From assembly GCA_021731045.1 (NCBI GenBank), contig JAKFYE010000023.1, forward strand, positions 1 to 38,434: a DNA stretch of 38,434 bases. Direction: 5' to 3'. The stretch comes from Bdellovibrionales bacterium (GTDB lineage Bacteria; Bdellovibrionota; Bdellovibrionia; Bdellovibrionales; JAKFYE01). Position numbers and translations under genes: made by a program. Shown here in pieces: positions 1 through 7,796 of the stretch; position 1 is the stretch's first letter, and every line of letters begins with the position of its first letter. A model generated the notes under the pieces. The model ran no database searches, was not told where the DNA came from, and was given only the letters and a program-made list of their open reading frames with translations.

Positions 1-2
1 TT

Positions 3-728
3 GATATTTTACAACAAGCAGATGAGTACCGGGTTTACTATCTTTTTGAATGTAAGAATCTTCATGAATACGCTATGAATATCTTAAAGCTTTCTGAAAG
101 TGTTGCCTTTAACTTTATTACCGTTGCTCGTAAGGCTAAAGAAGTTCCGGAGCTTAAAGTTATTATTGAGTCGGGAGCGCTAAGTGTGTCAAAGGCTCGA
201 AAGATTACTCCTGTGCTAACTTCAGAGAATCAAAAAGAATGGCTGCAGATGGCAGTTGAGCTGCCGCAGCGTAAACTTGAGCAATATGTCGCTAAGTTTT
301 GCCCACAACAAGCTGTCCCTGAACGAATGAAGTTTGTAAGTGAGGATCGACTTAATCTGCAACTTGGTATTTCAGAATCATTAAGTCGCAAACTTAAACG
401 AGCGCAAGATCTTGAATCGCAAAAAAAGCGAAAGTCTGTAAGCCTTGAAGAAACTCTTGAAGCGTTGCTGGATCTTTATCTTGATGAACAAGATCCAGTA
501 CAAAAATCTGAAAAGCTAAAAAACCGAAAGAACTTATCTGTCGCACGACAGGTAACTTTAAGAGATCGTGGACAGTGCACATTTACTTATAAAAACGGAG
601 ATCGCTGTAAAGACCAAAGATGGATTGATACACATCACGTTATTCCCAAAAGCTTAGGAGGTTCAAATACGATTGAGAATCTTGCCACCCTTTGCTCTGG
701 ACATCATAAGCTTATGCATGCTCATTAA
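3..728 (+). CDS. HNH endonuclease, 5'-truncated by window edge
   Basis: This is the C-terminal part of an HNH nuclease of the DUF222-like layout. The frame is open without a stop back to base 3. The residues before the first ATG at 75 (ending ...YYLFECKNLHEYA) fit the family pattern of a helical N-terminal segment, so that ATG is internal and the true start lies to the left of the window. The HNH module is at the C-terminus: RDRGQCTF, a second cysteine in GDRC, then THHVIPKSLGG, N in NTIENL, and CSGHHKLMH. The Cys-Cys pair plus His-His, Asn and His are the expected metal-binding and catalytic residues. The helical N-terminal domain probably binds DNA. A copy of a 16-base palindrome found twice downstream lies inside the coding sequence at 537-552. 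Biological role is unknown; this type is often multicopy. Confidence 0.85.
   Translation, partial: DILQQADEYRVYYLFECKNLHEYAMNILKLSESVAFNFITVARKAKEVPELKVIIESGALSVSKARKITPVLTSENQKEWLQMAVELPQRKLEQYVAKFCPQQAVPERMKFVSEDRLNLQLGISESLSRKLKRAQDLESQKKRKSVSLEETLEALLDLYLDEQDPVQKSEKLKNRKNLSVARQVTLRDRGQCTFTYKNGDRCKDQRWIDTHHVIPKSLGGSNTIENLATLCSGHHKLMHAH
537..552. repeat. In-gene copy of CCTGTCGCACGACAGG palindrome
   Basis: TCTGTCGCACGACAGG differs in one base from the palindrome at 756-771 and 847-862. It lies in frame in the HNH gene, where it encodes part of LSVARQV, just before the HNH module. Confidence 0.7.
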
Positions 729-740
729 AGCCAAAAATGC

Positions 741-771
741 CTTGGCAAGAATTCGCCTGTCGCACGACAGG
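741..771. repeat. Direct repeat ending in CCTGTCGCACGACAGG, copy 1
   Basis: CTTGGCAAGAATTCG is followed directly by the palindrome CCTGTCGCACGACAGG (7-base arms around CA). The same composite occurs again at 833-862 with only two differences. The hairpin could be transcribed from either strand; no T-run follows it, so it is not a standard terminator. Confidence 0.75.
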
Positions 772-782
772 TAAAAAGAACT

Positions 783-803
783 AAAAGGTGCCTACCACCT
801 TTT
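783..803. repeat. AAAAGGTG...CACCTTTT hairpin repeat
   Basis: AAAAGGTG (783-790), loop CCTAC and CACCTTTT (796-803) form an 8-bp hairpin followed by GTGGA. The same unit occurs as a perfect inverted pair at 38258-38324 and, in a variant form, at the end of tig (1223-1247). This marks it as a dispersed repeat family. Confidence 0.7.
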
Positions 804-832
804 GTGGATGCAACGAATTAACAAAAGGTATC

Positions 833-862
833 TTGGCAAGAACTCACCTGTCGCACGACAGG
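833..862. repeat. Direct repeat ending in CCTGTCGCACGACAGG, copy 2
   Basis: CTTGGCAAGAACTCA plus CCTGTCGCACGACAGG, the second copy of the composite at 741-771, about 90 bases away. The AAAAGGTG hairpin lies between the two copies. Confidence 0.75.
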
Positions 863-971
863 CAAATAGTCTTTCCAACACGGATCTTCAAATCTCAACC
901 TCTCCATTTCTAACCCTTTGTCGCTAAAAATACGAAGCAGCTGATCTAAAAAATATTTAACGATAAACATC

Positions 972-1039
972 AGCGGCGGCTGTTGGGGCTCTAATGCCCC
1001 CCTGAAGCCGCTTTGCCAATTCCTGGCAAATATTTTTTT
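972..1039 (+). terminator. Nested stem-loop followed by a terminator-like hairpin
   Basis: AGCGGC (972-977) pairs with GCCGCT (1007-1012) around an inner hairpin GGGGC/GCCCC (985-989 with 996-1000). Immediately after comes TTTGCCA (1012-1018), loop ATTCC, TGGCAAA (1024-1030) and the T-rich run TATTTTTTT (1031-1039), which has the form of an intrinsic terminator on the plus strand. It may end a transcript from the HNH gene or a short unidentified RNA. Confidence 0.5.
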
Positions 1040-1062
1040 CCGAAGCCTGAACTGAGGGGTAA

Positions 1063-1099
1063 AGCTGGCTCAAGGGGTCTTTGCGGACTCACGCCAGCT
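1063..1099. other. Closed 7-bp stem, possible structured RNA
   Basis: AGCTGGC (1063-1069) pairs perfectly with GCCAGCT (1093-1099) and encloses 23 bases. On the minus strand the enclosed segment reads GTCCGCAAAGACCCC. I could not match it to a known RNA family by eye. Confidence 0.3.
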
Positions 1100-1222
1100 C
1101 ACCTGTGTTTCTCGTGCATAGAGGAATGAACGTGCAAATGTATTTCAAGCTTAATGTTTTTGATCATTAACAATTACGTTCGCACTTTTAGGAATTATTG
1201 TGGGCGAGTGATTTGTCTAACC

Positions 1223-1247
1223 ACAAAAGGTGCTAGGCACCTTTTGT
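1223..1247 (-). terminator. Palindromic repeat holding the tig stop codon
   Basis: ACAAAAGGTGC and GCACCTTTTGT are perfect 11-base arms around three bases. Read on the minus strand, the left arm encodes the last residues of trigger factor (T-K-G-A) and the TAG stop (1233-1235) spans the arm/loop junction. The second arm ends in TTTTGT, so a GGTGC/GCACC stem with a short T-run could terminate tig. It is a variant of the AAAAGGTG repeat family seen at 783 and 38258. Confidence 0.6.
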
Positions 1248-2507
1248 TTTGGATTTTAGAAAGTCGACGACTTTGTCTTCTGTAATTTTATACATAAGAC
1301 GAGAGCGGTTGTCGTTTTCCTTATAGAAACCTTTGAGCTTACTGAGCTCAATTCCGGTTTGCTTCGCGTATTCGGCCATTTTATTTTCAAGATCTTCATT
1401 CGTAGCTGCGAGATTTTCTTTATCTGCAATCGCATGAATTAAAAAACTCGATTGAATCATAAACGCTGCGGATTCATTCAAATCTTTATCCCATTTTTGA
1501 ACATATTCTTGGAACTCACTTTCGCCCATGCCTTGTTGAGTGAGACGGCCGCGAACGTCGTTCAGTAATAACTGTTTTTGCTCTTCGAGCATAGATTTTG
1601 GCACTTCTACTGGATTGCGCTCAACTAAAGCTTTGAGAAGACGGTTTTTGTATTCTTCGGTGAGACGTTTTTCTTCAGACGCTTTATGGTCTTCAAGAAT
1701 GCCTTCTCTGAGTTTCGTAACATCTTCAAAACCAACTTTTTGTGCAAACTCATTGTTGATTTCAGGCAAAGTCTTCTTTTTGAGGGCTTTTACTTTTGTT
1801 TTAAACGTAATGGCCGAACCGGCAAGGTCTTTTGCGTGGTAGTTCTCTGGGAAAGTTAAATCGAGGCTACGGTCTTGGCCCACTCGGGTTCCCACGAGGC
1901 CTTCTTCAAATCCAGGAATAAATGAACTGCTGCCAAGCTCAAGTTCAAAGTCATCACCTTTAGTATTTGGAACGGGTTGACCGTTGCGAAAACCTTCAAA
2001 ATCGATAATCACGATGTCGCCATTGATTGCGGCGCGATCCTCTAAAACGTTTTCACGTTGAGAGTGATTTGCACGAATGTTTTCGATAACCTTATCAACA
2101 TGATCGTCTGCAATTTTCAGTTCTTCTTTATCGACCGTTAAACCTGTGTACTGCTGAAGCTTAATTTCAGGTCGCACTTCAAATTGAGCAGTAAAGCTAA
2201 AGGGTTTGCCTTCATCTAGTGTAGAAATTTGAATATTTGGAAAGTTAACTGGGTTTAAAGAGTTTTGATCAAGAGCTTTAGAGTAAGAATCCTGTACCAA
2301 TTGATTGGCAACATCACCCTTAACTCTATCGGCGTACATCGTTTTGATCTGGGCCATTGGGGCTTTGCCTTTTCGAAAGCCTTTGATCGTTACGTCGCGC
2401 TGGAGAGACTGATAAATTTTGTCAAAAGCGGCGGAGACCTCTTCTGGCGGAACTTCGATATTTAAACGTCTTTCTAATGGAGAAAGTTCTTCAACATTCA
2501 CTTTCAT
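1233..2507 (-). CDS. tig: Trigger factor, ribosome-associated chaperone
   Basis: Trigger factor binds ribosomal protein L23 at the exit tunnel and holds nascent chains. The protein of 424 residues has the expected three parts. The N-terminal ribosome-binding domain carries the signature GFRKGKAP at residues 43-50. A central FKBP-type peptidyl-prolyl isomerase domain contains GDIVIIDFEGF and FIPGFEEGLVG. A long helical C-terminal chaperone domain follows. An upstream ATG at 2534 would add nine residues, but the start at 2507 gives the typical N-terminus (MKVNVEELSPLERRL) and has a good AGAGG site seven bases before it. The gene stands alone on the minus strand, whereas its usual neighbours clpP-clpX-lon lie about 9 kb away on the plus strand. 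The last four residues and the stop are supplied by a palindromic repeat. Confidence 0.95.
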   Translation of the reverse strand: MKVNVEELSPLERRLNIEVPPEEVSAAFDKIYQSLQRDVTIKGFRKGKAPMAQIKTMYADRVKGDVANQLVQDSYSKALDQNSLNPVNFPNIQISTLDEGKPFSFTAQFEVRPEIKLQQYTGLTVDKEELKIADDHVDKVIENIRANHSQRENVLEDRAAINGDIVIIDFEGFRNGQPVPNTKGDDFELELGSSSFIPGFEEGLVGTRVGQDRSLDLTFPENYHAKDLAGSAITFKTKVKALKKKTLPEINNEFAQKVGFEDVTKLREGILEDHKASEEKRLTEEYKNRLLKALVERNPVEVPKSMLEEQKQLLLNDVRGRLTQQGMGESEFQEYVQKWDKDLNESAAFMIQSSFLIHAIADKENLAATNEDLENKMAEYAKQTGIELSKLKGFYKENDNRSRLMYKITEDKVVDFLKSKTKGA

Positions 2508-2643
2508 GATTTTACCTCTTAAAATGGAAGGCATTTTGTAGGTTAAATACCTTTTAAAGGCAAGCAGTTAATGCAAGGCATTACCAATGGTGCTGAGCCT
2601 TTTTCATCGACATCAATTCAGCACTCATTGAAAATGAACTCCC

Positions 2644-3534
2644 ATGAAGCTTCTCGATAAGAAAATCATAATTGTAACGGGCAAAGGTGGCGTCGGCAAA
2701 TCGGCGGTCGCGGCCATGCTTGCGATTAAAACCGCCAGCATGAAAAAGCGGGTTTTGCTGGCTGAGTTAGGCGATGAAAGTTTTTACGCTTCATTTTTTA
2801 ACCTTCCCGCAGTTTCAAGTGTAGCTCAGCGAGTAGAGCCTTATGGTTTTGACTTAGCACTTTGGGACCCTGAAAGTTGTCTTCGTGAATACGTTCTCCA
2901 TTTTATAAAGCTCGATGCGATTTTTAAGCTTTTTTTTGAAAATAAAATTATGCGTTCGTTTATTAACGTGGCTCCCGCGCTTAAAGAGTTGGCGATCTTG
3001 GGAAAGCTCACGAGCGGTGAAAGAAAGGTTGGGCCAGAGTTTAATTATGATCTCGTGATTATGGATGGATACGCTACAGGACATATGCTGGCTCTTTTGC
3101 GTGCGCCCAAAGGGATGAGCGAGTCGATTCGTACAGGTCCAATGGGTATTCACAGTGCCGAAATTTTACGCGTATTGACGGATGAAAAATTAACAGGCTA
3201 CGTGATTGTAACATTGCCCGACGAAATGCCGACGGTTGAAGCCCTTGAACTCAAGGCGACTCTCAAGAGTGAATTTAATATTGAACCTGAAGTTTTTGTG
3301 AATCGGGTTTTAGAGCCTCCATTAGATGAGACAGAACTTGCAGATCTCTCAATACATGTGAGTGTGACGACAGGATTAGGTTCATTTTTACGATACTTGA
3401 ATGCTGTTCTCACGCGACAGAGTAAGAATGTTTTAAAACTTGTTGAGTCTGGCGCGCGTTTGACAAAATTAGGTTTGGTATACAAAGCCACTTCTGGTCG
3501 GCAAGTTGCAGAATCTATGGCAACGGAGATTTGA
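2644..3534 (+). CDS. ArsA/Get3-like P-loop ATPase, divergent copy
   Basis: A cytoplasmic P-loop ATPase of the ArsA/Get3/MinD-like (SIMIBI) class. The deviant Walker A GKGGVGKS is at residues 13-20. A later MDGYATGHMLALLRAP corresponds to the ArsA family motif D-T-A-P-T-G-H-x-L-x-L-L, but with T and P lost. At 296 residues it is shorter than its downstream neighbour (365), which is a second member of the same family; the two genes join with a one-base overlap (TGATG). Family members deliver tail-anchored proteins (Get3) or drive arsenite export (ArsA). No arsenite-channel gene is near, so the substrate is not inferable. An in-frame stop just upstream fixes the ATG at 2644, but no clear Shine-Dalgarno sequence precedes it. 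Confidence 0.75.
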   Translation: MKLLDKKIIIVTGKGGVGKSAVAAMLAIKTASMKKRVLLAELGDESFYASFFNLPAVSSVAQRVEPYGFDLALWDPESCLREYVLHFIKLDAIFKLFFENKIMRSFINVAPALKELAILGKLTSGERKVGPEFNYDLVIMDGYATGHMLALLRAPKGMSESIRTGPMGIHSAEILRVLTDEKLTGYVIVTLPDEMPTVEALELKATLKSEFNIEPEVFVNRVLEPPLDETELADLSIHVSVTTGLGSFLRYLNAVLTRQSKNVLKLVESGARLTKLGLVYKATSGRQVAESMATEI

Positions 3535-4631
3535 TGGACAGTCAAATTGATGTGCTCATTCGTAAACACAAAATTCTAATCTGCGCGGGCAGTGGTGGCG
3601 TAGGTAAGACGACCATGGCGGCCTCCATCGGCGTTCGTGCGGCGCAATTGGGTTTACGAGTTTTAGTTTTAACAATTGATCCAGCGAAAAGACTTGCAAC
3701 ATCGCTTGGCCTTACAAATCTAGCGTCTGAAGAAATCCTTGTGCCTAACCAAAACTTCAAAGGCCAACTTTGGGCCGCCGTAGTAGATTCAAAAAAAATA
3801 TTCGATGAGTTTGTGATGTCGCATATTCATGATCCGGAAGAGCGAGAGAAGGTTTTAAAAAATAGATTATACGATCAACTTTCTACGACATTAAATGGTT
3901 CACAGGAGTATACGGCTTTAGAAAAGCTTTACCAAGTTTCTCAAAATAAAAACTACGATTTGATTGTTTTAGACACACCTCCGTCTCAACATGCTGTTGA
4001 TTTTTTAAGAGCGCCTCAAAAAATGTACTCACTTTTTCAAAACGCAATTGTAAAATGGTTTTTGCCACAAACAAAAGCTTCAGGTTTTCGAGGACTTTTA
4101 GATCGTAGTACGAAGATGGTTTTTCAAACTCTTGAAACTTTAACCGGCAGCGCCTTTTTAGAAGAATTACGTGAGTTTTTTTTCGTGATTAAGTCTTTAC
4201 AAGCGGTTGTGCAAGAGCATAGCGCAGAAATTCATCGAATTTTAACAGGCGTTAATACCACCTTTATAGCTGTGACCAGCTTTGATGCGATTAAAATTAG
4301 TGAAGCTAAGATTTTTCAAAAAATGTTAATGTCAAACGGCTATAGTCTTTCGATGGTGATTATCAATCGCTCGTTTCCTGAATGGACTCAATCAGAGACT
4401 GAATATTTAGAAAAGGACACGGATTCTCGGGTGCAAAGACTTAAGTCCTATTATCAGGACCTCAAGTCTTACTATACCCAACATCAATGCGCCTTCGAAG
4501 ACTTCTATAACGAATTTAAAAACGAATTTGAAGTGGTCAGAATTCCTGATTTCGATCAAGATATATATAGCTTACAAAGTATTGAAAAAATAGCGGAAGA
4601 ATTAGTGACCCGCTCAGGAGCGAGTTCTTGA
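3534..4631 (+). CDS. ArsA/Get3-like ATPase, canonical copy
   Basis: ArsA-family ATPase of 365 residues. Walker A GSGGVGKT is at residues 19-26, followed by a switch-like LTIDPAKRLATSLGL. A Walker-B-like IVLDTPPSQHAVDFLRAP keeps the D-T-P-P of the family with Q-H in place of G-H. The likely start is ATG 3534, which overlaps the preceding stop by one base and has GGAG five bases upstream; a TTG at 3531 is in frame but less likely. The C-terminal part is rich in charged helices. Pairing with the preceding ATPase recalls the two half-domains of fused ArsA, so the products may form a heterodimer (inference). Confidence 0.8.
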   Translation: MDSQIDVLIRKHKILICAGSGGVGKTTMAASIGVRAAQLGLRVLVLTIDPAKRLATSLGLTNLASEEILVPNQNFKGQLWAAVVDSKKIFDEFVMSHIHDPEEREKVLKNRLYDQLSTTLNGSQEYTALEKLYQVSQNKNYDLIVLDTPPSQHAVDFLRAPQKMYSLFQNAIVKWFLPQTKASGFRGLLDRSTKMVFQTLETLTGSAFLEELREFFFVIKSLQAVVQEHSAEIHRILTGVNTTFIAVTSFDAIKISEAKIFQKMLMSNGYSLSMVIINRSFPEWTQSETEYLEKDTDSRVQRLKSYYQDLKSYYTQHQCAFEDFYNEFKNEFEVVRIPDFDQDIYSLQSIEKIAEELVTRSGASS

Positions 4632-5743
4632 AACATTTGATCTTGTGCGCCCTTATTGGGCTATTAAATTTTGCATGTAGCAGTGGCGCTCGTAACGCTG
4701 AAAGTGCGGTTACGCCAGAACAAACGCAAGCAAGGCTGGGTATAGGTTTACAAGCACTTGAGAGTGGACATTATCAGGAAGCACATAATTTTTTTGAAGA
4801 TTTTGTGCAGAAAAATCCGGTAACGCGTTTTACTTCGCAAGCCCTTTATTACGATGGTGTCGCACAAAATGAACTTGGTGCGTTCGAAGATGCTGCCAAC
4901 AAATTGCAAACGGTCGTGCGGTTAAACGAAGACAAAGACCTCTATCTTGAAGCCGATGCTTTATATAATTTGGGTAAGTCTCATGAAGGTATGGGAAACG
5001 ACGAAAAGGCACTTGCAACGCTATTAGATGCTGAACGACGTTCTAAATTTTTATCTCACCAAGTGGCAGATGTTGAAATTCCAGCACGGGTTGCGGGTAT
5101 ATATGCTCGACAAGGTCAGATGGAGTTGGCCGATCGGTATTATACCAAAGCCGAAAATGGCCTCGCGAAATTAAAAGGCAAAGGCTCTTTTGAAAAGCAA
5201 GATTGGATTCCAAAAGCACTTTACGGAATGGGTAAAATAACCCCACGTCAAATTTCAGAATCAGATTTTGAAAGCGGCTTGCGTTCCTTAAGACGCTCAC
5301 AAAGTTATCTTTTGCGCGCAACGGAGTTTAATCATGCACTGTGGTCGCCGAAGGCAGAAGTCGAAATAGAAGAAATTTATAAAAATGCCTGGAGTGTTAT
5401 AGAAGCTTATCCTCTTGCAGATTCTGAAGACAAATTAGCGGCTCTCAAAGAGCAACAGAATCGCATGATTGAGTTAGGTTTGATTTTAAGCGGCGTCTTG
5501 TCTCAGCTGAACCAAGAGTTTTTGCCAGATCAAGAGACCGTGAATCCCTCAGTCAAAAAGCTTAAAGCGTTCGTTGCGCAATTTGATAAAAAAATCGATG
5601 CGCTTATTGGAAGTCGGCCTATGAACGAAGGTTTAACTCCTGAAGCTGAAAAACTAGATGCCGTGGTTCGCGAAGGCAAAGTGGTGGACCCCAATGCCAC
5701 GCTCGAAAAAAATAAATCATCAAAGAAGAAAGAAAAAGAATGA
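4628..5743 (+). CDS. TPR-repeat lipoprotein
   Basis: The product is exported: a short signal peptide ends in a lipobox-like NFAC with Cys at residue 17, then a serine-rich linker. From about residue 35 several tetratricopeptide-like helical pairs are visible (LQALESGHYQEAHNFFEDFV; ALYYDGVAQNELGAFEDAAN; LYNLGKSHEGMGNDEKALAT). This resembles the YbgF/BamD type of periplasmic scaffold. The tail is lysine/glutamate-rich. Translation starts at a TTG that overlaps the previous stop (TTGA), with GGAG upstream; the lipoprotein signal supports this start. The next gene overlaps by four bases (ATGA). Confidence 0.75.
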   Translation: MKHLILCALIGLLNFACSSGARNAESAVTPEQTQARLGIGLQALESGHYQEAHNFFEDFVQKNPVTRFTSQALYYDGVAQNELGAFEDAANKLQTVVRLNEDKDLYLEADALYNLGKSHEGMGNDEKALATLLDAERRSKFLSHQVADVEIPARVAGIYARQGQMELADRYYTKAENGLAKLKGKGSFEKQDWIPKALYGMGKITPRQISESDFESGLRSLRRSQSYLLRATEFNHALWSPKAEVEIEEIYKNAWSVIEAYPLADSEDKLAALKEQQNRMIELGLILSGVLSQLNQEFLPDQETVNPSVKKLKAFVAQFDKKIDALIGSRPMNEGLTPEAEKLDAVVREGKVVDPNATLEKNKSSKKKEKE

Positions 5744-6492
5744 GCACTTGGGGGCGTCGTTTCATCAAAGGTGCAAATGCGCCTCTCGTGGGTTTTAAAA
5801 GTCTTTTTTCGGGACCTAAAATTTGGATGTTCGCGATTGTTCCTGCAGTCGTGAGTTCAGGCTTATTTATTTTAGGTTTGGCTTTTGGGATAGGTCATAT
5901 TCCGATATGGGTAGCACTTTTTGCGCCCCAAGCAATTGGATTTTGGGGATCCGTTTTAAATTGGGCCATTTTAATTGCGAGTTATGTACTGTTTATCATC
6001 CTGACCCTCCTGACATCTTTTGTTTTATCTAAAATCATGGTGATACCATTCAACTCCATCATTGCAGAAAAAGTGTTGAAGCATCATGGCGTCCTTAAAA
6101 TTGAGCCTTTTGATTTTGCAATTTGGCTCAAGCGCTCCACTCGTATTTTGATCCTGACGGTTATCCAAACACTCTTTTTTCTAATTTTAGGAAGCAGTCT
6201 TTTTGTTTTGTCTTTCTTGCCGGGCTTAAATCTTATTACGGCTTTTCTAGGTTTTCTTATCGTGGCGTTTGATTGCGCCGATTACGCGATGGAGATCGCG
6301 GACCTTAGTTTAAAAGCAAAGCTGAAGCTTTTACGTCGACGTTTGCCGGAGTTTAGTGGTTTTGCCATTGTGCTGGGGTTGACATTTATAGTTCCGTTCT
6401 TAAACTTCTTGCTGCTTCCAATTGCGGTTTCAGGCGCGAGTTGGCTTGTAAGCTCTTTTGATGAATTGTGGACAAAACAGAGGATTTCTTAA
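5740..6492 (+). CDS. EI24/CysZ-like integral membrane protein
   Basis: A 250-residue polytopic membrane protein. Its opening GANAPLVGFKSLFSGPKIWMFAIVPAVVS matches the start of the EI24/CysZ family (a pore-region motif followed by the first membrane helix). At least five or six hydrophobic segments follow. CysZ mediates sulfate uptake for cysteine synthesis. Glutamate-cysteine ligase is the next gene, overlapping by one base, so a link to cysteine or glutathione supply is tempting but is inference only. It starts with an ATGA overlap on the preceding lipoprotein gene. Confidence 0.65.
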   Translation: MSTWGRRFIKGANAPLVGFKSLFSGPKIWMFAIVPAVVSSGLFILGLAFGIGHIPIWVALFAPQAIGFWGSVLNWAILIASYVLFIILTLLTSFVLSKIMVIPFNSIIAEKVLKHHGVLKIEPFDFAIWLKRSTRILILTVIQTLFFLILGSSLFVLSFLPGLNLITAFLGFLIVAFDCADYAMEIADLSLKAKLKLLRRRLPEFSGFAIVLGLTFIVPFLNFLLLPIAVSGASWLVSSFDELWTKQRIS

Positions 6493-7787
6493 TGTCAAAT
6501 TTTCAATCTGCCGCGCAAGATGAAATTCATCTTAAAATCAGTCGCAATTTTAAAAAGGTAAATGAATGGTACGTAGAGAAACGTAAAGGCTATGCATACC
6601 CATTTTATACAAGCGTAGATGTGAGAGACTCAGGATTTAAAGTCGCTGTGGTAGATGCCAATATTTATCCCGCAGGGTTTAATAATATTTGCCCCACAGA
6701 TCAAGAGGCCGCGGGATCTGCAGTTGAGAATTATTTGCGTACATATTACAGCAAGCCGATCGAAAAAATAGGCTTGTTATGCGAAGAGCACACCAGCAAT
6801 TTAAATTATTGGGACAACGTTTTAGCACTTAAGGCAATCATTGAACAAACAGGCCGGCAGGTGCAACTCACCATTCCGAAGCATTTAGACAAAGCTGTCG
6901 AAATTAAAACTGCTTCAGGAAAAGTGGCGCATGTGTTGCCATTTATTAAGAAAGACGGAATCGCTTTTATTGGAAGTGACTTTGTCCCCGATATTATCAT
7001 CAGTAACAATGATTTTTCAGATGCGAATGAAAGCTGGGCTCAAGGACTTTCAATTCCGATCAATCCGCCCCGCGAACTCGGTTGGTACCAACGCCGTAAG
7101 AGTACGCACTTTGAACACTACAACGCGCTCGCAGGTGAAATCGCAAATGTAATCGATTTAGACCCGTGGAAGTTGCAAGTGAATACGCAGGTTTTATTTG
7201 ATTGTGACCTTGGATATCCCGAAAACCGGGAGCGAGCTGCGCAGAAGGCCCAACTCATGTTGGAGCAAATGAAAGAAGAATACCGCGTACGCAAGATTGC
7301 GGACGAGCCGGTTTTGTTTATTAAAAATAATTCGGGCACTTATGGGCTCGCGGTTGCGATGGTGAAAAGCGGAGACGAAATTTTAAATTGGAACAGTAAG
7401 GCACGCACAAAAATGAAAGCCGCGAAAGGTGGTAATGGTGTGACTGAGCTTTTATTTCAAGAAGGAATTCCTTCGGCTTTAAAAGTAGATGGTCTTACCT
7501 GCGAACCTGCAATTTATTTATTGGGTTGTGATTTGGCCGGAGGATTTTTACGTGCGCATGGAGAACGTGGACCGACCGAAAGTTTAAATAGTCCCGGTGC
7601 GGTTTATAAACGTCTTTGCGTGACGGATCTTAAAATTGATGTCGAGGACAATCCGATGGAAAATGTTTACGGAATGGCGGCACGCTTAAGTTCACTCGCG
7701 ATTGGGCGTGAAGCCCGAGCTATGGGCGTCGTTTACACAGATTACAGCCAAGATGGTACTTGCCCTAAGACAGGACGACACCTCTAA
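6492..7787 (+). CDS. gshA: Glutamate-cysteine ligase, GshA (PF08886-type)
   Basis: The protein matches in overall layout the proteobacterial glutamate-cysteine ligase family first seen in Acidithiobacillus (TIGR02049), which makes gamma-glutamylcysteine, the first step of glutathione synthesis. Recognisable stretches are YPFYTSVDVRDSG near the start, NNICPTDQEAA, INPPRELGWYQRRKSTHF, VLFIKNNSGTYGLAV (ATP-grasp-like nucleotide binding) and a C-terminal AARLSSLAIGREA. The start at 6492 overlaps the previous stop (TAATG) and has AGAGGA seven bases upstream; a GTG at 6468 is in frame but lies inside the previous gene. No gshB is visible here. It ends the operon; the inverted-repeat element begins about ten bases after its stop. 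Confidence 0.85.
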   Translation: MSNFQSAAQDEIHLKISRNFKKVNEWYVEKRKGYAYPFYTSVDVRDSGFKVAVVDANIYPAGFNNICPTDQEAAGSAVENYLRTYYSKPIEKIGLLCEEHTSNLNYWDNVLALKAIIEQTGRQVQLTIPKHLDKAVEIKTASGKVAHVLPFIKKDGIAFIGSDFVPDIIISNNDFSDANESWAQGLSIPINPPRELGWYQRRKSTHFEHYNALAGEIANVIDLDPWKLQVNTQVLFDCDLGYPENRERAAQKAQLMLEQMKEEYRVRKIADEPVLFIKNNSGTYGLAVAMVKSGDEILNWNSKARTKMKAAKGGNGVTELLFQEGIPSALKVDGLTCEPAIYLLGCDLAGGFLRAHGERGPTESLNSPGAVYKRLCVTDLKIDVEDNPMENVYGMAARLSSLAIGREARAMGVVYTDYSQDGTCPKTGRHL

Positions 7788-7796
7788 TCCTTCGAG

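Larger units (their letters stand above)
729..1222. other. Repeat-rich intergenic region without a convincing gene
   Basis: About 490 bases separate the HNH gene from trigger factor. They hold two direct repeats ending in a 16-base palindrome, an AAAAGGTG hairpin, a nested stem-loop with a terminator-like hairpin on the plus strand and a second closed stem, each listed separately. A 50-codon minus-strand frame (818-970) has no ribosome binding site and reads into the repeats, so I do not call it a gene. The last 120 bases (1100-1222) show nothing I recognise. Confidence 0.6.

Noticed and set aside
818-970. 50-codon minus-strand frame beginning MFIVKYFLDQLLRIF
   Set aside because: It has no ribosome binding site and its last third is read through the repeat elements at 833-862. 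It could be a gene remnant, but there is no support for a real product.
1040-1140. Possible c-di-GMP (GEMM) riboswitch on the minus strand because of CCGCAAAGACC
   Set aside because: Only a short stretch resembles the GEMM core; the GGCAAACC half and the tetraloop are missing, and it lies downstream of tig rather than in a leader.
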